Positions 50,717-59,482 of a stretch of 64,000 nt of DNA are shown in pieces. The DNA lies in assembly GCF_026790145.1 (NCBI RefSeq), contig NZ_JALAMS010000054.1, positions 111,601 through 175,600 on the forward strand. Reading direction: 5' to 3'. The notes under the pieces were generated by a model. It was given only the letters and a program-made list of their open reading frames with translations, searched no databases and was not told the origin of the DNA. Position 1 is the stretch's first letter. Each line of letters begins with the position of its first letter. A program made the translations under genes and the position numbers. The stretch comes from Bacillus_I endophytica_A. Its GTDB lineage: Bacteria; Bacillota; Bacilli; Bacillales; Bacillaceae_H.

Positions 50717-51703
50717 ATGAGTAGAACTGTTGTAAATGTAAAAAGTGATGTGCAAGCGGTGTTAAATGAATTAGAAAACAAAAACATTCGAAACATTTTC
50801 TTTGTAGCATGCGGAGGATCTTCAGCCATTATGTATCCAGCAAAATATGTACTAGATCGGGAAGCTACAACCCTTACTTCAGACTTATACAGCTCAAATG
50901 AATTCATTCATCGTAACCCTCGACAACTAGGAAAAGAATCTCTCGTCATCTTATGCTCCATGTCTGGCACAACTCCTGAAACAGCAGAAGCAGCAACGTT
51001 TGCTAAAAGTAAAGGAGCTTACGCTGTTGCACTAACAAACGAACCAACTTCTCCACTTGCTCAAAATGCAGATAGCGTAATTAAATATGAGTGGGGCAAT
51101 GATGTTGATGCATTTGAAACAAATCTAGGTGTTCTTTATCAACTTGTTTTCGGTGTTTTATCTGTTGTAGAAAACAACGAAAAGTTCGCTAAAGCTGTTT
51201 CTTCTCTAGAAAACTTGCAATCTGTTTATGAAAAAGCACTTCAATATGAGAAAGAAAACGCAAGAAAATATGCTGAAGCCAACAAGGAAGAACCTGTGAT
51301 TTATACAATGGCAAGCGGTGCAAACTATGGAGCGGCATACTCTTTCAGCATTTGCATTTTGATGGAAATGCAGTGGATTCACTCACATGCTATTCATGCA
51401 GGGGAATACTTCCATGGACCGTTTGAAATTATTGATGAAAATGTACCATTCATGATTTTACTAGGCTTAGATGAAACGCGCCCACTTGAAGAAAGAGCTC
51501 TATCTTTCTCAAAACGATACGGTAAGAAACTGACTGTACTCGATGCAAAAGAATATGACCTTTCAGGTATTGACGAAGAAATGAAAGGTTACATTGCTCC
51601 ACTTATTTTAAATCGTGTCCTCAGACAGTATGCAGAGGAACTAGCAGAAGCACGCAATCATCCTTTAAGTAAAAGACGCTACATGTGGAAAGTCGAATAT
51701 TAA
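50717..51703 (+). CDS. frlB: Fructosamine-6-phosphate deglycase
   Basis: A 328-residue protein with two SIS domains (FVACGGSSAIMYPAKYV at about 33-50 and ILMEMQWIHSHAIHAGEYFHGPFEI at about 210-235). It ends NHPLSKRRYMWKVEY and resembles Bacillus FrlB along its length. It splits fructosamine-6-phosphates into glucose-6-phosphate and the free amino acid. GGAG precedes the ATG. The following genes supply the matching importer and kinase. Confidence 0.94.
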   Translation: MSRTVVNVKSDVQAVLNELENKNIRNIFFVACGGSSAIMYPAKYVLDREATTLTSDLYSSNEFIHRNPRQLGKESLVILCSMSGTTPETAEAATFAKSKGAYAVALTNEPTSPLAQNADSVIKYEWGNDVDAFETNLGVLYQLVFGVLSVVENNEKFAKAVSSLENLQSVYEKALQYEKENARKYAEANKEEPVIYTMASGANYGAAYSFSICILMEMQWIHSHAIHAGEYFHGPFEIIDENVPFMILLGLDETRPLEERALSFSKRYGKKLTVLDAKEYDLSGIDEEMKGYIAPLILNRVLRQYAEELAEARNHPLSKRRYMWKVEY

Positions 51704-51740
51704 GTTAAACATACTGAAAAATCTGTATATTTTACTTACG

Positions 51741-51778
51741 AGTTATACTATAATGTTTTATAACATTATAGTATAACT
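51741..51778 (+). promoter_or_regulatory. Perfect 17-bp-arm palindrome between frlB and frlO
   Basis: AGTTATACTATAATGTT (51741-51757) and AACATTATAGTATAACT (51762-51778) are perfect inverted copies with a 4-nt loop. There is no T run after it. It may be a regulator site or an RNA hairpin that stabilises or separates the two messages. Confidence 0.7.
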
Positions 51779-51814
51779 TAATAGTATATGATCTTATTGA
51801 AGGAGGGATAAGAA

Positions 51815-53101
51815 ATGAAAAAGACAAAAGTTATGTTACTTTTGCTTTTAAGTTTTGCACTTCTGCTTGGTGGATGTTCTAGCAAAGAAACAACTTCGGA
51901 GTCAGAGAATGGAAAGACGGTGTTAACATTCTTTCATAGATGGCCAAAAGAGCCAGAAAAAACATACTTCAATGACGTTGTGAAAGAATTTGAGAAACAA
52001 CACCCTAATATTAAAATTAAAACAGAAGCTGTTTTAAATGATTCCTACAAAGATAAGATTAAAGTCATGACTGGAACAAACAACCCGCCTGATATTTATT
52101 TCTCTTGGAGCGATGAATTTGCTCGCCAATTTGTACGAGGAAATAAAGCTTTAGATTTAACGTCTTACTATGAAAAAGACGCCAAATGGTCTTCTCAACT
52201 CGTCCAATCCCAAGTTAAACCGTACACAGTAGATCAAAAAATTTACGGTGTTCCTGTCACAATGGACGGAAAAATGTTTTTCTACAACAAATCAATCTTC
52301 GAAAAATTGAATTTAAAACCACCCGCAACATGGGATGAACTTATCAACGTATTAAAAGTATTAAAAAAGAATGGATATACGCCATTACAGTTTGGTAGTC
52401 AAGACACGTGGACAATTTCTCACTATGTTGGAACATTAAATGAGCGTATTGTAAAAGAAAACGTGCTTGCAAAAGATTATAAAAGTGAGACAGGCAAGTT
52501 CACAGACAAAGGCTACATACAAGCTCTCGAAAAGTTTAAAGAACTAACCCCTTATTTTAATAAAAATACAAACTCGATTGATCATGAATATGCAAGACAG
52601 CAATTTTCAAATGGAAAAGCAGCCATGATTTTTGCTGAAACAGCAGAGATTAAGCTTTTTGGACCAATCAAGTTTGAATTAGGCATGTTTAATTTCCCTA
52701 AAGTAGAAGATGGAAAAGGAAATCAAACCAACTTAACAGGAGCACCAGAAGGATTTATGATTTCTTCTAAAACAAAGCATCCTGAAGAAGCAATGGAATT
52801 TCTTAAGTTTCTAGCTTCTAAAGAAATGGGAGAGAAGCTTGTCAAAGATGTTGGGAAATATAGTGCTGTACAAAATACGGCAAATAGTGAAAATACAACG
52901 CCAGAACAGCTTGATGCTGTAGATAAGATCTTAAAAGCAGAGGAAATGGCGCCATGGTTTGATATGGCGATTGATAGCCGTATTGCGGATGCGTATTTAA
53001 CAGGAACACAGCTTATGTTAAACGGAGATAAAACACCAAAGCAAGTAATGAAGGATGTGCAAAAAGCAGCAAATAGCGTGCGTGCGGAATCTAAAAAGTA
53101 A
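51815..53101 (+). CDS. frlO: Fructosamine ABC transporter substrate-binding lipoprotein
   Basis: A 428-residue family 1 solute-binding protein with a lipoprotein signal peptide (lipobox LLGGCSS, lipidated Cys21). The mature part contains VTMDGKMFFYNKSIFEKLNLKPPATWDELI, typical of sugar-binding proteins. It captures fructosamines outside the membrane for the FrlN/FrlM channel. GGAGGG precedes the ATG. The frl context sets the assignment. Confidence 0.9.
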   Translation: MKKTKVMLLLLLSFALLLGGCSSKETTSESENGKTVLTFFHRWPKEPEKTYFNDVVKEFEKQHPNIKIKTEAVLNDSYKDKIKVMTGTNNPPDIYFSWSDEFARQFVRGNKALDLTSYYEKDAKWSSQLVQSQVKPYTVDQKIYGVPVTMDGKMFFYNKSIFEKLNLKPPATWDELINVLKVLKKNGYTPLQFGSQDTWTISHYVGTLNERIVKENVLAKDYKSETGKFTDKGYIQALEKFKELTPYFNKNTNSIDHEYARQQFSNGKAAMIFAETAEIKLFGPIKFELGMFNFPKVEDGKGNQTNLTGAPEGFMISSKTKHPEEAMEFLKFLASKEMGEKLVKDVGKYSAVQNTANSENTTPEQLDAVDKILKAEEMAPWFDMAIDSRIADAYLTGTQLMLNGDKTPKQVMKDVQKAANSVRAESKK

Positions 53102-53128
53102 AGGAAGAGTTACTCTTCCTTCCTTTTT
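53101..53128 (+). terminator. Intra-operon hairpin after frlO
   Basis: AAGGAAGAGT pairs with ACTCTTCCTT, followed by CCTTTTTT, between the binding-protein and permease genes. Such hairpins commonly let binding-protein message accumulate above permease message. Confidence 0.7.
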
Positions 53129-53145
53129 TATAAGGGAGTGAAAAA

Positions 53146-54030
53146 ATGAGAATGAAGTTAAATCGATTAATACCGTACTTATATCTTCTTCCAGCCTTAG
53201 CGTTTTTATTACTTGTTTACATTCCAATCTTTCAAAATATTTTTGATAGCTTATACGAATGGAGTACCTTTTCTCCTGAAAAAGCATTTGTAGGATTAGA
53301 TAACTATATTACCCTTTTCAAAGATCCTGTCTTTTATGAGGCTTTAAAAAATAACGTCCTTTATGCTGTAATCTCGATTGTTTTTCAAGTTTTCGGAGGA
53401 TTAGTTGTTGCCGCTATATTAGAAGATAAATTAATTCGTAGATTCTCACCCCTTTTTAGAACAGTTTATTTCTTACCTGTCGTTGTCTCGATGACTGTTA
53501 TTGCTTTACTTTTCACTTTTTTCTATAACCCTGAAGTTGGATTGTTAAATCAGTTTCTTAAAATGATTGGGTTAGAAAGTCTAGCAAAACCATGGTTAGG
53601 AGATAGTGATACAGCTATTTATGCTGTTATTGCAGTGTCTCAATGGCAGTCTATCGGTTATATTGCGATGCTGTACATTGTTGCTATTCAAAAGATTCCG
53701 CCTGAGCTATATGAAGCAGCAGAAATTGATGGCGTAAATAAAATTCGTCGTTTCTTTCATATTACAGTGCCCCAAACAAAAGAGATGACATTTGTAGCTG
53801 TTATTTTGACTCTTACAGGAGCCTTTACGGTTTTTAATGAGCCTTATATTTTAACAGGAGGAGGACCTGGTACTTCTTCTGAGGTTCTTAGTACGTATCT
53901 TTATAAAACGGCTTTTTCTCAAGATATGATGGGCTATGCTTCTGCAATTGCTACAATTATTTTAATCATTACGCTACTTCTTTCACTCTTTCAAATGAAA
54001 GCATTTAAAACAGGGAAGGGGGATGAATGA
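53146..54030 (+). CDS. frlN: Fructosamine ABC transporter permease
   Basis: This 294-residue MalF-type permease has six membrane segments and the cytoplasmic EAA loop YEAAEIDGVNKIRRFFHITVPQTK near residue 190, which docks the ATPase. GGGAG precedes ATG 53146. It overlaps frlM by 4 bp (ATGA-type coupling) and should pair with it. Confidence 0.93.
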   Translation: MRMKLNRLIPYLYLLPALAFLLLVYIPIFQNIFDSLYEWSTFSPEKAFVGLDNYITLFKDPVFYEALKNNVLYAVISIVFQVFGGLVVAAILEDKLIRRFSPLFRTVYFLPVVVSMTVIALLFTFFYNPEVGLLNQFLKMIGLESLAKPWLGDSDTAIYAVIAVSQWQSIGYIAMLYIVAIQKIPPELYEAAEIDGVNKIRRFFHITVPQTKEMTFVAVILTLTGAFTVFNEPYILTGGGPGTSSEVLSTYLYKTAFSQDMMGYASAIATIILIITLLLSLFQMKAFKTGKGDE

Positions 54031-54914
54031 TGCAAGTTCCTAAACAAAGTATGATGACTCCAGAAACGATACGTGATGTGAAAAGAGTAAAAAGAAAGAA
54101 AGGATACGGAAGCGCAACATTCGTCTATGCTGGGTTAATTTTCTACTTTCTTATTATTGCTTATCCATTATTATGGATGGTAATGAGCTCTTTTAAAAGT
54201 ACAGAGGAAATCTTCACAAACAGCTGGTCACTTCCGGAAACATGGTTAGTTGAAAATTACGTAGCTGCATGGGAGAGCGGAATTTCTTCCTATTTCTTAA
54301 ACAGTGTAATCGTTACAGGCTTGTCTTGCATATTGACGGTTTTTGTTAGTGCGCTAGGTGCCTATGGATTATCGCGTTTTGAATTTAAGGGAAAAACGTT
54401 TATTCTTGTGATTTGCTTAGGAGGATTAATGCTTTCACCTCAAGTCAGCTTAATTCCTTTATATAACATTATTCAAAAACTAGGACTTTATAACACACAT
54501 TGGGCTTTGATCTTGCCTTATGTGGCATATCGCATCCCTCTGACAATCTTGCTTATTAGAGCTTATTTTCTATCCATTCCAAAAGAATTAGAAGAAGCAG
54601 CTCGTCTTGATGGTTGTACAAGTATAGGTATTTTATTTAGGATTTTTATTCCAATGAGCGTACCTATTTTGTTAACAACAACCATTTTGACAGCGTACTA
54701 CACGTGGAATGAGTTTATGTTTGCAATCATCTTTATTGATGATGATAGCTTACGCACGATTCCAGCTGGATTAATGCAGTTCAGAGATGCCTTGCAAACA
54801 GACTGGGGCGTACTGCTAGCAGGCTTAACAATATCAGCAGCACCAATCGTTATTTTGTTTTTATTTATGCAAAAATACTTTATCAGAGGCATTGCTAGTG
54901 GAAGTGTCAAATAA
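54027..54914 (+). CDS. frlM: Fructosamine ABC transporter permease
   Basis: This 295-residue MalG-type permease has six membrane segments and an EAA loop (LEEAARLDGCTSIGILFRIFIPMSVPI, about 190-215). A hydrophilic basic N-terminus precedes the first helix. It overlaps frlN by 4 bp and is followed by frlD 13 bp later. Confidence 0.93.
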   Translation: MMQVPKQSMMTPETIRDVKRVKRKKGYGSATFVYAGLIFYFLIIAYPLLWMVMSSFKSTEEIFTNSWSLPETWLVENYVAAWESGISSYFLNSVIVTGLSCILTVFVSALGAYGLSRFEFKGKTFILVICLGGLMLSPQVSLIPLYNIIQKLGLYNTHWALILPYVAYRIPLTILLIRAYFLSIPKELEEAARLDGCTSIGILFRIFIPMSVPILLTTTILTAYYTWNEFMFAIIFIDDDSLRTIPAGLMQFRDALQTDWGVLLAGLTISAAPIVILFLFMQKYFIRGIASGSVK

Positions 54915-54927
54915 GGGAGGACTTACA

Positions 54928-55767
54928 ATGAAACTAATTGGAATTGGAGATAATGTTGTTGACTATTACAGAGATCAGGGAAAGATTTATCCAGGGGGAA
55001 ATGCTCTAAATGTAGCGGTTTTCTATAATCGTCTTACAGATGATCCTTGCGCATATATGGGGATTGTCGGAAACGATGAATGTGCTGCACATGTTATCGA
55101 TTCATTGAAGCAAGAGGGAGTTGATACGAGCAGAGTAAGAAGGGCAATTGGTGAAAATGGAATGGCTTTTGTTGCACTAGATAAAGATGGGGACCGTGTT
55201 TTTGAAGGTTCAAATAAAGGAGGCATTCAATCAAGGCTTGGCCTTATTTTAGATGAGCAAGATATTGATTATATTAGCAAGCATGATCTCCTTCATACAA
55301 GTGTATTTAGTCGTTTAGAATACCGTCTACCACAATTGAGTGAGGTTATCGATATTTCGTTTGATTTCTCGACAAACTACGAAGATGACTATTTAAAAAG
55401 AGTGTGTCCATACATTCATTATGCCTTTTTCTCAGGAAGTGATTTATCTGAAGAAGAGTGTATGGAACTAATGAAAAAAGCTCATTCATTAGGAACAAAA
55501 ATGGTTTGTATAACACGAGGTGGAGAAGGGGCTCTGCTTTCTACTCATGATAAGATATTCAAACAACCGATTATTCCTACCGAAGTTGTTGATACATTAG
55601 GAGCAGGAGATTCTTTTATTGCAGGCTTCCTTTCTTCATATGGAGAAGAGCTAGATGTAGCTAAAGCAATGCAAAAAGGAGCAACTGTTGCTTCCCAAAC
55701 GTGTCAAAATTATGGAGCTTTTGGATATGGAAAAGAGTATAATCCAAATTATAAAATGGTTCAATAA
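54928..55767 (+). CDS. frlD: Fructoselysine/fructosamine 6-kinase, PfkB family
   Basis: This 279-residue PfkB kinase begins MKLIGIGDNVVDYYRDQGKIYPGGNALNVAV and carries the catalytic DTLGAGDSFIAGFL near residue 222. GGGAGG 7 nt before ATG 54928 decides the start. It phosphorylates imported fructosamines at O6, giving the FrlB substrate. It is the last gene of the operon. Confidence 0.93.
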   Translation: MKLIGIGDNVVDYYRDQGKIYPGGNALNVAVFYNRLTDDPCAYMGIVGNDECAAHVIDSLKQEGVDTSRVRRAIGENGMAFVALDKDGDRVFEGSNKGGIQSRLGLILDEQDIDYISKHDLLHTSVFSRLEYRLPQLSEVIDISFDFSTNYEDDYLKRVCPYIHYAFFSGSDLSEEECMELMKKAHSLGTKMVCITRGGEGALLSTHDKIFKQPIIPTEVVDTLGAGDSFIAGFLSSYGEELDVAKAMQKGATVASQTCQNYGAFGYGKEYNPNYKMVQ

Positions 55768-55768
55768 A

Positions 55769-55803
55769 GAAAGACTCTGCCTAGTTTAGCAGAGTCTTTT
55801 CTT
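55769..55803. terminator. Terminator between frlD and frlR
   Basis: AAAGACTCTGC pairs with GCAGAGTCTTT around an 8-nt loop, with T runs serving the convergent genes. Confidence 0.83.
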
Positions 55804-56542
55804 ATTCCCCATTTGACATTGAGCTATCAATTGTAAATGTTACGCGATTTGCAGGATAGTAAAGAAAAGAAGAGTGAATGGGTCTTTTTTTGGCATCATA
55901 GGCCACTTTCTCTACTTTAAAAAGAGGCTCTCCTACTTCACATTTTAAATGCTTTGCTTCATCGGCATTGGCAAATACCATGTTTAATAACTTTTTGTTA
56001 TGAACAGGGGTTACGTTATAATACTTTTTAATGGTTTCATACATTGAAACAGAATTATGAACATATTCGTTTAACTTTGGTAGCAGTTCTAAAGAGTAAT
56101 GAGAAATTTCTAAGGTGAGGGGCTGGTCATCGTAAAATAAAATACGCTGTAGTTCAAGAATATCACTTTCAGGAGAAAGGGACAAAATATCAGCAATGTT
56201 TGCTTTTGCTGCTTTAAGTCCAAAAGACAGCATTTTTGTTTTAGGCACTTTCCCCATTTCAGACATATATTCCGCATGTCCGTTGACAGCGAATAGCTCT
56301 CTTTTTGCTTTTGGGTACTGTACAAATGTGCCTTTTCCTTGCTGACGTGTAAGAAGACCGTCTTCGACGAGATCCAATATAGCTTTTCTGACAGTAATAC
56401 GACTTACTCCATATATATCACATAAATCTGTTTCAATTGGTAGTTTTTCTCCTGGTGAGTAAACGCCTTTATTAATATCTTCAGTAAGCGTTTGTTTTAA
56501 TTGAATATACAAAGGTGTAGAACTATGAGTGTTTAGCTTCAT
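55802..56542 (-). CDS. frlR: GntR/HutC-family repressor of the frl genes
   Basis: This 246-residue protein has an N-terminal GntR HTH (TPLYIQLKQTLTEDINKGVYSPGEKLPIETDLCDIYGVSRITVRKAILDLVEDGLLTRQQGKGTFV) and a C-terminal UTRA ligand domain. AGGAGG selects ATG 56542. Its own promoter and the frlB promoter share ATAAC-N10-GTTAT, the likely binding site. It should be released by a fructosamine phosphate. Confidence 0.9.
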   Translation of the reverse strand: MKLNTHSSTPLYIQLKQTLTEDINKGVYSPGEKLPIETDLCDIYGVSRITVRKAILDLVEDGLLTRQQGKGTFVQYPKAKRELFAVNGHAEYMSEMGKVPKTKMLSFGLKAAKANIADILSLSPESDILELQRILFYDDQPLTLEISHYSLELLPKLNEYVHNSVSMYETIKKYYNVTPVHNKKLLNMVFANADEAKHLKCEVGEPLFKVEKVAYDAKKRPIHSSFLYYPANRVTFTIDSSMSNGE

Positions 56543-56584
56543 GTTTTCCCTCCTTTTAAACAACTGTTGAACTTTGATTATACC

Positions 56585-56604
56585 ATAACGTCATGTGATG
56601 TTAT
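56585..56604 (-). promoter_or_regulatory. FrlR-like operator before frlR
   Basis: ATAACGTCA and TGATGTTAT form a 20-bp near-perfect palindrome (core ATAAC-N10-GTTAT) 43 bp upstream of the frlR start, suggesting autoregulation. Confidence 0.65.
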
Positions 56605-57115
56605 AAGACAAATCAAGGTTTAAATCATTTAATTTAAGGTGCTGGATATTTTATGGGGGAGGTCTTGAAGATATTATGGATAATACAGAAGATACATATG
56701 TAAACCTTGATTTAAATAAAGGTAATAAAAAGTCCTGTTCTAATATGAATAAGACTTTTTTTCTTTTTTATATTCCCTTTGTATTTATTTCCTTATTCTC
56801 TTATTAAAAACGTTTGTAAAAGTGTATGTGTTTTCAAGGAGATTTGTAATTTAATTTTTAAGTTAAATGAACATCAAAAAGGATAGATTTATTATAAAAA
56901 AGAAAAGTCTGTAAACCTACACTTTTGCGGACGTTCATTTTGCGAACTATTTGTTTGTATTCACTTTTTATGGAATATAAAGGTGATTAATGGATATGGG
57001 AATTATGCTCGTTCATAATAGAAAAAAAGCGCCAACTCGTTTTTATTAAACAGGTTTGTGCTTTTTTACTATCTCTAACATGTTTTACGTTAACTCAATT
57101 TATATAGTGTATATA
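56605..57115. other. Intergenic region with a long-range inverted repeat and hairpins
   Basis: AAATCAAGGTTTA (56610-56622) and TAAACCTTGATTT (56701-56713) are perfect inverted copies 78 nt apart. An ORF of 43 codons starts at ATG 56676 behind GGGGGAGG, but the spacing is long and no family was recognised. AAAAAGTC...GACTTTTTTT (about 56728-56763) looks like a terminator. A hairpin AAAAAAGC...GCTTTTTT (about 57024-57068) may end the esterase transcript on the minus strand. The rest holds nothing recognised. Confidence 0.45.
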
Positions 57116-57997
57116 TTATGACTTCAGTTTAAATTCAAAGAATGATTTAACAATAGCCATGGTTTGCTTTTGTGTGAAGGCATCATGCCCTGCTCCTTTA
57201 ATCCGATACATAGTAGCATCATTGCCTGCTTGTCTAAGTTTATTAAATAGTTCTACACTTTGTTCATAGGGCACAACATCATCCGCGTCACCATGCATGA
57301 TTAAAATAGGAGGTGCATCAGTATGTACATATTCAATAGGACTTGCTTGTTGGGCTTTAGTTTTATTCTCTTGAACGGCTCCTCCTATCAGTTTAGATTC
57401 TGGTGATTGTGGAGAATCATGGTCAAATACGGATGGATATTGACTCATAGATAGAAAATTGGTAGGGCCAAACCAATCTACTACTGCTTGCACACGACAG
57501 TCTTGAAGATGTTTTTGGTTACTCTCTGATGCTGTCAAGCCTGCTAGTAAAGCTAAATGTCCGCCTGATGAGTCTCCCCATATTCCGATTTTTTCAGGAT
57601 TGATATTGAATTTGGAAGCATTTGTTTTAAGAAAGCGTATAGCCGTCCTTACATCTTCTAGTTGTGTAGGAAATAGAGCTTCCGAACTCAGACGATATTG
57701 AACGCTAGCCACAGCAAACCCGTGTTTAGCAATCTCAGATAATTGTGGAATGAAGGCGAACAAATCTTGATTACTCCACCCCCAACCGCAGCCTTGTAGA
57801 TAAATGATTAAAGGATAGACTTCTTGATTTTCTTCTCGTTGAAATAAGGCATCCATTGGGTTTCTATATACCAATAAATTCAGCTTTAGGGACGAATCTC
57901 CAATCTTAGAATAGGAAAGGTTTGGAATAAGTTGAACGTAGGAATTTACGTTTTGTTCCCAACTAAGCTCTTTAATTTCTGATTCAAAGTTCACCAT
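57116..57997 (-). CDS. Alpha/beta-hydrolase, esterase/BD-FAE type
   Basis: A 293-residue cytoplasmic hydrolase. The nucleophile elbow GDSSGG lies in KIGIWGDSSGGHLALLAG (Ser about 143). The acid is in MHGDADDVVPYEQS and the histidine in GAGHDAF near the C-terminus. The oxyanion loop reads YLQGCGWGW in place of HGGG. AAGGAGG precedes the ATG. A strong palindrome at 58051-58073 and an upstream Rrf2 gene with a matching site indicate regulation by that protein. Confidence 0.88.
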   Translation of the reverse strand: MVNFESEIKELSWEQNVNSYVQLIPNLSYSKIGDSSLKLNLLVYRNPMDALFQREENQEVYPLIIYLQGCGWGWSNQDLFAFIPQLSEIAKHGFAVASVQYRLSSEALFPTQLEDVRTAIRFLKTNASKFNINPEKIGIWGDSSGGHLALLAGLTASESNQKHLQDCRVQAVVDWFGPTNFLSMSQYPSVFDHDSPQSPESKLIGGAVQENKTKAQQASPIEYVHTDAPPILIMHGDADDVVPYEQSVELFNKLRQAGNDATMYRIKGAGHDAFTQKQTMAIVKSFFEFKLKS

Positions 57998-58050
57998 TTA
58001 ATCAATTCCTCCTTGAGTGTTGGATGATGTTTTCTAAGAAAACAGCGCTA

Positions 58051-58073
58051 GTTGTAAGTAATTCACTTACAAC
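58051..58073 (-). promoter_or_regulatory. Probable Rrf2 operator before the esterase gene
   Basis: GTTGTAAGT and ACTTACAAC form a perfect 9-bp inverted repeat with a 5-nt spacer. A 19-of-23 match lies upstream of the Rrf2 gene at 58540-58562. Confidence 0.75.
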
Positions 58074-58085
58074 ATATATAAAAAA

Positions 58086-58526
58086 TTATGCTTCCGTAGA
58101 AGCATTCTCTTTTTTGATAATCAATTCCGTAATTTCCTGAATAGAAACCTCTCGTAGAACCCCTTCCATAGCTTGTTGAGCCTTTAATAAAAAGATATCT
58201 AAAATCTCTTGGATATTAGATCCAACCCAACAGTTTGGATTAGGGTCTTCATGCCAGTGAAAAAGTTCTCCTTCCATTACTACATCAACAGCTTTATAAA
58301 CATCATACAAAGAAATAGACGTTGGTGCTTTTAATAAATAAGCTCCACCTGACCCTCGTTTTATGCCAATAAATTCAGCTTTTTTCAAAAGACCACTGAT
58401 TTGACGGATATAACCTGCATTAATATTTACACTATTAGCAATTTGTTGTGAAGTTAAATGATCGCTGCGGACGTTAATGAGGGAAAGGATATGTACGGCA
58501 ATGGTGAACCGATTACTAATCTTCAT
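58086..58526 (-). CDS. Rrf2-family transcriptional regulator
   Basis: This 146-residue protein has MKISNRFTIAVHILSLI, the winged helix LTSQQIANSVNINAGYIRQISGLLKKAEFIGIKRGSGGAYLL and a dimerisation helix. The three-cysteine Fe-S cluster motif of IscR/NsrR is missing (only one cysteine, in NCWVGSN), so it is of the YwnA-like, cluster-free type. GAGGGGTGA selects ATG 58526. It lies 88 bp upstream of the esterase gene, and both promoters carry the same palindrome. Confidence 0.9.
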   Translation of the reverse strand: MKISNRFTIAVHILSLINVRSDHLTSQQIANSVNINAGYIRQISGLLKKAEFIGIKRGSGGAYLLKAPTSISLYDVYKAVDVVMEGELFHWHEDPNPNCWVGSNIQEILDIFLLKAQQAMEGVLREVSIQEITELIIKKENASTEA

Positions 58527-58539
58527 TCTATCACCCCTC

Positions 58540-58562
58540 GTTGTTAATAATATACTTACAAC
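58540..58562 (-). promoter_or_regulatory. Probable Rrf2 autoregulatory operator
   Basis: GTTGTTAAT-AATAT-ACTTACAAC matches the esterase palindrome at 19 of 23 positions and lies 14 bp before the Rrf2 start codon. Confidence 0.7.
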
Positions 58563-58769
58563 GGAAAAGATTGTCAACTAAAAAGTAAGTCAATGATAGG
58601 AAAATAGCTCAATGTAAATGGTATGTAATAAGTAAGTAGAAAAGGTGATAGGTACTTTATTAGAATTTATATTTCTCTTTTTAAAAAAATGTTAATATTT
58701 ATGAAAACAGTACATTTTAGAAGAAGGAAAACTTATTAATTGTTATATTGAAAGAAGGAGAAGGGTGAT

Positions 58770-59080
58770 ATGAGGAATAATCAAAGAAAACAAAAACCTT
58801 TTTTAAAAAGAGATGGTTACAAACCCTTATAGCATTACTGGCTTTACAATTAATCTTTATCCTCTTAGATAATTCTTCATGGTTGCAAAATTTTAAAGAT
58901 GGATCCTTAACGGGTGCTGTTTCTAACCATAAGATTTTTACTGAATGGTTTTCTCCATATGAAATGCCACAATTAAATTTTTTCACTGCATTTTTCGCCA
59001 TTGTTTTACTTCCATCCGTGATAACGGGGGCAATAAAAGACATTTCTTCAAGGAAACAAACTAATAATCATACTAGCTAA
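58770..59080 (+). pseudogene. Frameshifted YfzA-like membrane protein gene
   Basis: ATG 58770 (GAAGGAG upstream) starts MRNNQRKQKPFLKRDGYKPL and stops. In the +1 frame the sequence continues without a break: KKRWLQTLIALLALQLIFILL, then IFTEWFSPYEMPQLNFFTAFFAIVLLPSVITG to a stop at 59080. The two join at the T6A5 run near 58797-58809, where one extra A would restore a 100-residue protein with two membrane segments resembling the YfzA family. It is a recent frameshift, phase variation or a sequencing error. Confidence 0.75.
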
Positions 59081-59482
59081 CTAGTCTGTCATTCAGTGCT
59101 ATTTGAGGTAGAGTATAACCAGACAGAACAAGTGTAGAATATTTCGTCACTGATAAAAAAATTTAGTAAAATATTTTATACCTTGTTACAATTGGCTGGA
59201 CTTACATACTCTAAAGAAGGAATGTACTAAAGGGTAACATCTTAAACTTGTATGGGTTTGTTGCTGTAATTCCTGGTTTACTTATTTCTTTATGGTCCAT
59301 ATTTGTTTTAGTTATGTGGTGGGGATAATTATTAATATGTTCGAATTTAGGGAAAAGAAAAAGCGTAAACTCGTTACTGCATTAATCCTATTTCTCTTTT
59401 TTTCTCCTCATCTTTTTAAATATGGAGAAAGACGGTATGATATTTAACTATGGACTCAATAAAACTCAAAGGAGGAGAAGAA
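59081..59482 (+). other. Region with two possible tiny membrane-peptide ORFs
   Basis: TTG 59248 to TAA 59328 could encode a 26-residue hydrophobic peptide (MYGFVAVIPGLLISLWSIFV...). ATG 59337 to TAA 59447 could encode 36 residues (MFEFREKKKRKLVTALILFL...) with one membrane segment. Neither has a well-spaced ribosome site and no family is recognised. They may be remnants or real small proteins. Confidence 0.25.

Noticed and set aside
58717..59043. 108-codon minus-strand frame
   Set aside because: It is antisense to the YfzA-like gene, lacks a ribosome site and has no family resemblance.
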